NCBI GenBank assembly: GCA_964644025.1
Contig: CAZXVW010000204.1
Coordinates: 1-7,203 of the forward strand
Direction: 5' to 3'
DNA from: CAZXVW01 sp964644025
GTDB lineage: Bacteria; Acidobacteriota; Terriglobia; Bryobacterales; Bryobacteraceae
Length of the DNA: 7,203 bases
Below, in pieces: positions 4,992-7,203 of this stretch; position 1 is the stretch's first letter, and each line of letters begins with the position of its first letter. The notes under the pieces were generated by a model. It was not told the origin of the DNA, searched no databases, and saw only the letters and a program-made list of their open reading frames with translations. A program made the position numbers and the translations under genes.

Positions 4992-7203
4992 TTATCCGGT
5001 AAGTTTCTCGAGGCGGACCCTCGTCTCCTGGTAGGAGATGCTGCCGCCCACCTTGTCCTGCAGCCCGACATTGCCGAGGTAAGGATCCAGGCGCATGATC
5101 GGGTTGATGGCAATCCCGTTGGCCCGCGTGGGGTCGTAGCCCGTGCGTTTCCCGTTCACATAAAACGGGGCGCTCGACAGCGCCCAAAGCCCGTAGCTAT
5201 GCGCGACGGCGACCACGCCGGGCCGGATCCCCTCGCTCAGCCACACCGTGGCGTTCCGCTCGATGACGCCGCTGGGCGAGATCACCCGCACCGGGTCGCC
5301 CGTTTCCAGGCCCAGCGCCCGGCCGTCGGCGGCGTTCATTTCCACGAAGTTCGTGGGCCGGATCGCGAGCAGGCTCGGGTTCATCGCCGTGCGCGCCATC
5401 GCATGATAGAAGTTCTTGTAGGTCACCACCTGGAAGGGATACTCGGCCGAATCGTCCACGATCCGGTCGATCGCGTCCCGCGGAGGTTCATACTTGAACA
5501 GCCCGTCGAAAGGCCGGCCCGTCATCGAGTCCACCGTTTGCGCCAGCTTTTCACTGTAGAAATGAAGGATCTTGCCGAACGGCTTGTAAACCTTGCCGTT
5601 GCCGGCGTAAGCCTTGTCCGGCGGGTCGAAAATGCCGCCTTTGTGGATCACCTCTTGCAGCGTTCTTCCCGCGTCGGCGGCCAGGTTCTGAGCCAGTTTC
5701 CCGTACCAGTCCCAGGCATTGTGCAGTGAACTGCCATCTTCGAAGGCATTTTCCCCTACCCCCGGCAGGCCCAAACGTTTGCCGAGATCGATCAAGACGT
5801 CCTCGGCAAGCCGGGCATTCGGCAACACGCCGGTGTAGTCATTCTTCGCCTCCGGATCAAACGGCGCATCCCAGCGCTTGCCGTCGAAAGCGCCCACCGT
5901 CGGCATCCGGAAGCCGCTTGTCTTGGTGGGGATCGCCGGCGAGACATGGGGCGTCGCCCATTGTTCCAGTATCGTGGGGCACGGCAGGATGTAGTCAGCC
6001 CACTCGGAAACCTGCCCCATCTCGATATCGAAGGCGACAAACAGGGGCAGCTTGCTTTCGTCAGCGACGGTCGCCTCAAAGATCGCCTTCTGGGCCGGGG
6101 TGGAATAGGGCCAGGCGTTCCAGTACGTGAACAGCGCCTTCATCGGGTAAGGGTACTGGTCGTGGATGCTGGGCATCACCTCCTGGTAGACGCCGTCTTT
6201 GGCCAGGGGGAACCACGGCCGCCGGGCCGGATAACCGTCGCGGGCGAACAGGTTTGGCGCGTCCTTCTCGTAGGTAAACCCGAAGCGGGTGAGCTTGATC
6301 CCGGTGGCGCTGACGCCCCCGGGCACATTCATCACATTCACTGAGCCTGGCTTGCCGCCGCCGTCGGTTTCGCGCCAGTGGCTGCCGCCGCCGATGTAGC
6401 CGCCGATCCAGTCGAAGTTGCCGGCGAGCATGTTGAGCATAATAATGGCCATCACGCCATGAACACCGTTCGTGTTCTGGCAAGAGCCCCGGTAGAAGTC
6501 TGCCACCGCCTGCTTGCCGGCCGCGGCAAACTCCTTCGCCGTCAGCACAATATCGTTCGGATCTACCCCCGCAATCGCCGCGTACTGCTCAATGGTCCGT
6601 TCCCGGACCCGCTCCACCGCCAACTGGAAGGCGGATTTCAGTTTCTGGTCGTTGACCGTCACGCTGGCCAGCAGGTCCGCCGCGTCTACGCTCCTATGAA
6701 CCTTCAGCTCGCCCCCGGCACTCACCACGTAATCGGTCGCTTCTCCGGCCAGCCCGACATCGCCCGGCCGCGCGAACAGGCCCGTTTCCGTGTTCACCAG
6801 GTAGGTGGCGTCCGTCCAGCTCAGTTCGTTGATTTTCGCCGCCGCCTCCTTGCTCGGAGCGCTGAGGAATTTCTTGTCGTATTTCTCGTTGTCAATCAGC
6901 CACCGCGCAATCCCCATCGCCACTGCTCCATCAGTGGCCGGCTTCGCCGGAAGCCACAGGTGAGCCTTGGCGGCCGTGTGGGAAAACCGCGGGTCTACCA
7001 CCGCCATCTTGCCGCCCCGCTTGATGAAGTCGGCGATCTTGCGCCCCAGCGTCTGGGCAGGAAAATTCGCCTCCAGTGGATTGGTCCCGAACCAGATGAT
7101 AAATTTGGCGTTCGCGATGTCCGGCTTGAAGTGGTTCTTCTTCCCTTCCGTGGCCAGCAGCCAGCCGATGTGGTGGCTTTCCTCGCAAATGCTGGTGTGG
7201 TCC
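4992..7203 (-). CDS. Molybdopterin oxidoreductase catalytic subunit, TtrA/PsrA/PhsA-like (5' partial)
   Basis: Catalytic subunit of a bis-MGD enzyme of the DMSO-reductase superfamily. The frame is open to the window edge (first full codon at 7202), so 736 C-terminal residues are visible. The N-terminus, where a Tat signal and an FeS-cluster motif would lie, is outside. Visible parts: CEESHHIG at residues 6-13, with Cys6 about 31 residues before IIWFGTNP (35-42), the spacing of the Mo-ligand Cys in NapA-type enzymes; the MGD-binding stretch VVDPRFSHTAAKAHLWLPAK (68-87); RGSCQNTNGVHG (238-249); a Gly-rich loop around 266-286; EMGQVSEWADYILPCPTILE (394-413); and a C-terminal dinucleotide-binding domain from about 590, including AADGRALGLETGDPVRVISP. 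The general style recalls tetrathionate, thiosulfate or polysulfide reductases, but arsenate, selenate or another oxyanion is possible. The substrate is unassigned. It ends with TAA 16 bases before the FeS subunit gene. The family call is firm; the subfamily is not. Confidence 0.93.
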   Translation of the reverse strand, partial: DHTSICEESHHIGWLLATEGKKNHFKPDIANAKFIIWFGTNPLEANFPAQTLGRKIADFIKRGGKMAVVDPRFSHTAAKAHLWLPAKPATDGAVAMGIARWLIDNEKYDKKFLSAPSKEAAAKINELSWTDATYLVNTETGLFARPGDVGLAGEATDYVVSAGGELKVHRSVDAADLLASVTVNDQKLKSAFQLAVERVRERTIEQYAAIAGVDPNDIVLTAKEFAAAGKQAVADFYRGSCQNTNGVHGVMAIIMLNMLAGNFDWIGGYIGGGSHWRETDGGGKPGSVNVMNVPGGVSATGIKLTRFGFTYEKDAPNLFARDGYPARRPWFPLAKDGVYQEVMPSIHDQYPYPMKALFTYWNAWPYSTPAQKAIFEATVADESKLPLFVAFDIEMGQVSEWADYILPCPTILEQWATPHVSPAIPTKTSGFRMPTVGAFDGKRWDAPFDPEAKNDYTGVLPNARLAEDVLIDLGKRLGLPGVGENAFEDGSSLHNAWDWYGKLAQNLAADAGRTLQEVIHKGGIFDPPDKAYAGNGKVYKPFGKILHFYSEKLAQTVDSMTGRPFDGLFKYEPPRDAIDRIVDDSAEYPFQVVTYKNFYHAMARTAMNPSLLAIRPTNFVEMNAADGRALGLETGDPVRVISPSGVIERNATVWLSEGIRPGVVAVAHSYGLWALSSAPFYVNGKRTGYDPTRANGIAINPIMRLDPYLGNVGLQDKVGGSISYQETRVRLEKLTG

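Noticed and set aside
4976..5113. Longer N-terminal start for the FeS subunit at 5113
   Set aside because: The extra 46 residues are an out-of-frame reading of the catalytic subunit gene. MGQIGWIIDLTRC is the family-typical start with a well-spaced AGGAG.
7005..7007. Met at 7007 as the true start of the catalytic subunit
   Set aside because: The frame stays open to the window edge, and the 65 upstream residues carry conserved family sequence (CEESHHIG, IIWFGTNPLEANFP). The gene is therefore cut by the window and does not start here.
1..7203. CRISPR arrays, tRNA or rRNA genes, insertion sequences
   Set aside because: No direct-repeat array, RNA gene structure, transposase or terminal inverted repeats were seen; the window is almost entirely explained by five coding genes.

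Overview
The window holds one tightly packed operon, read entirely on the minus strand (from high to low coordinates). It encodes a molybdenum-dependent oxidoreductase, its iron-sulfur subunit, its maturation chaperone, a multiheme c-type cytochrome and an outer-membrane beta-barrel. The DNA is GC-rich. The c554-like cytochrome with a large heme-poor insert and the style of the beta-barrel suggest a Gram-negative bacterium, possibly an acidobacterium of the Solibacter/Bryobacter kind. That placement is an impression from protein style, not a computed result.

Layout in transcription order: (1) 7203-4992, catalytic molybdopterin subunit of the DMSO-reductase superfamily, missing its N-terminus at the window edge; (2) 4975-4433, a four-cluster [4Fe-4S] electron-transfer subunit (DmsB/TtrB/PhsB type); (3) 4436-3708, a TorD/DmsD-type chaperone; (4) 3711-1987, an exported cytochrome with seven CXXCH sites and one CX3CH site; (5) 1990-50, an exported 646-residue beta-barrel resembling MtrB/PioB-type porins. 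Genes 2/3, 3/4 and 4/5 each overlap by the same four bases (ATGA), and genes 1 and 2 are 16 bases apart, so the five are almost certainly co-transcribed and translationally coupled. Every interval over 300 bases is coding. The last 49 bases (1-49) hold no recognisable gene or terminator, so the operon may continue.

Working model (inference): the catalytic subunit is matured by the TorD-like protein and exported with the ferredoxin-like subunit, probably through Tat. It would exchange electrons with the periplasmic or outer-membrane multiheme cytochrome, and the beta-barrel would host or anchor that cytochrome at the outer membrane. The gene set recalls the extracellular DMSO-reductase operon of Shewanella (dmsEFAB). 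It differs in having a likely Cys ligand to molybdenum, as in Ttr/Psr/Phs/Arr/Nap/Fdh enzymes, and a c554-like octaheme cytochrome in place of an MtrA-like decaheme. The substrate and the direction of electron flow cannot be read from this window.
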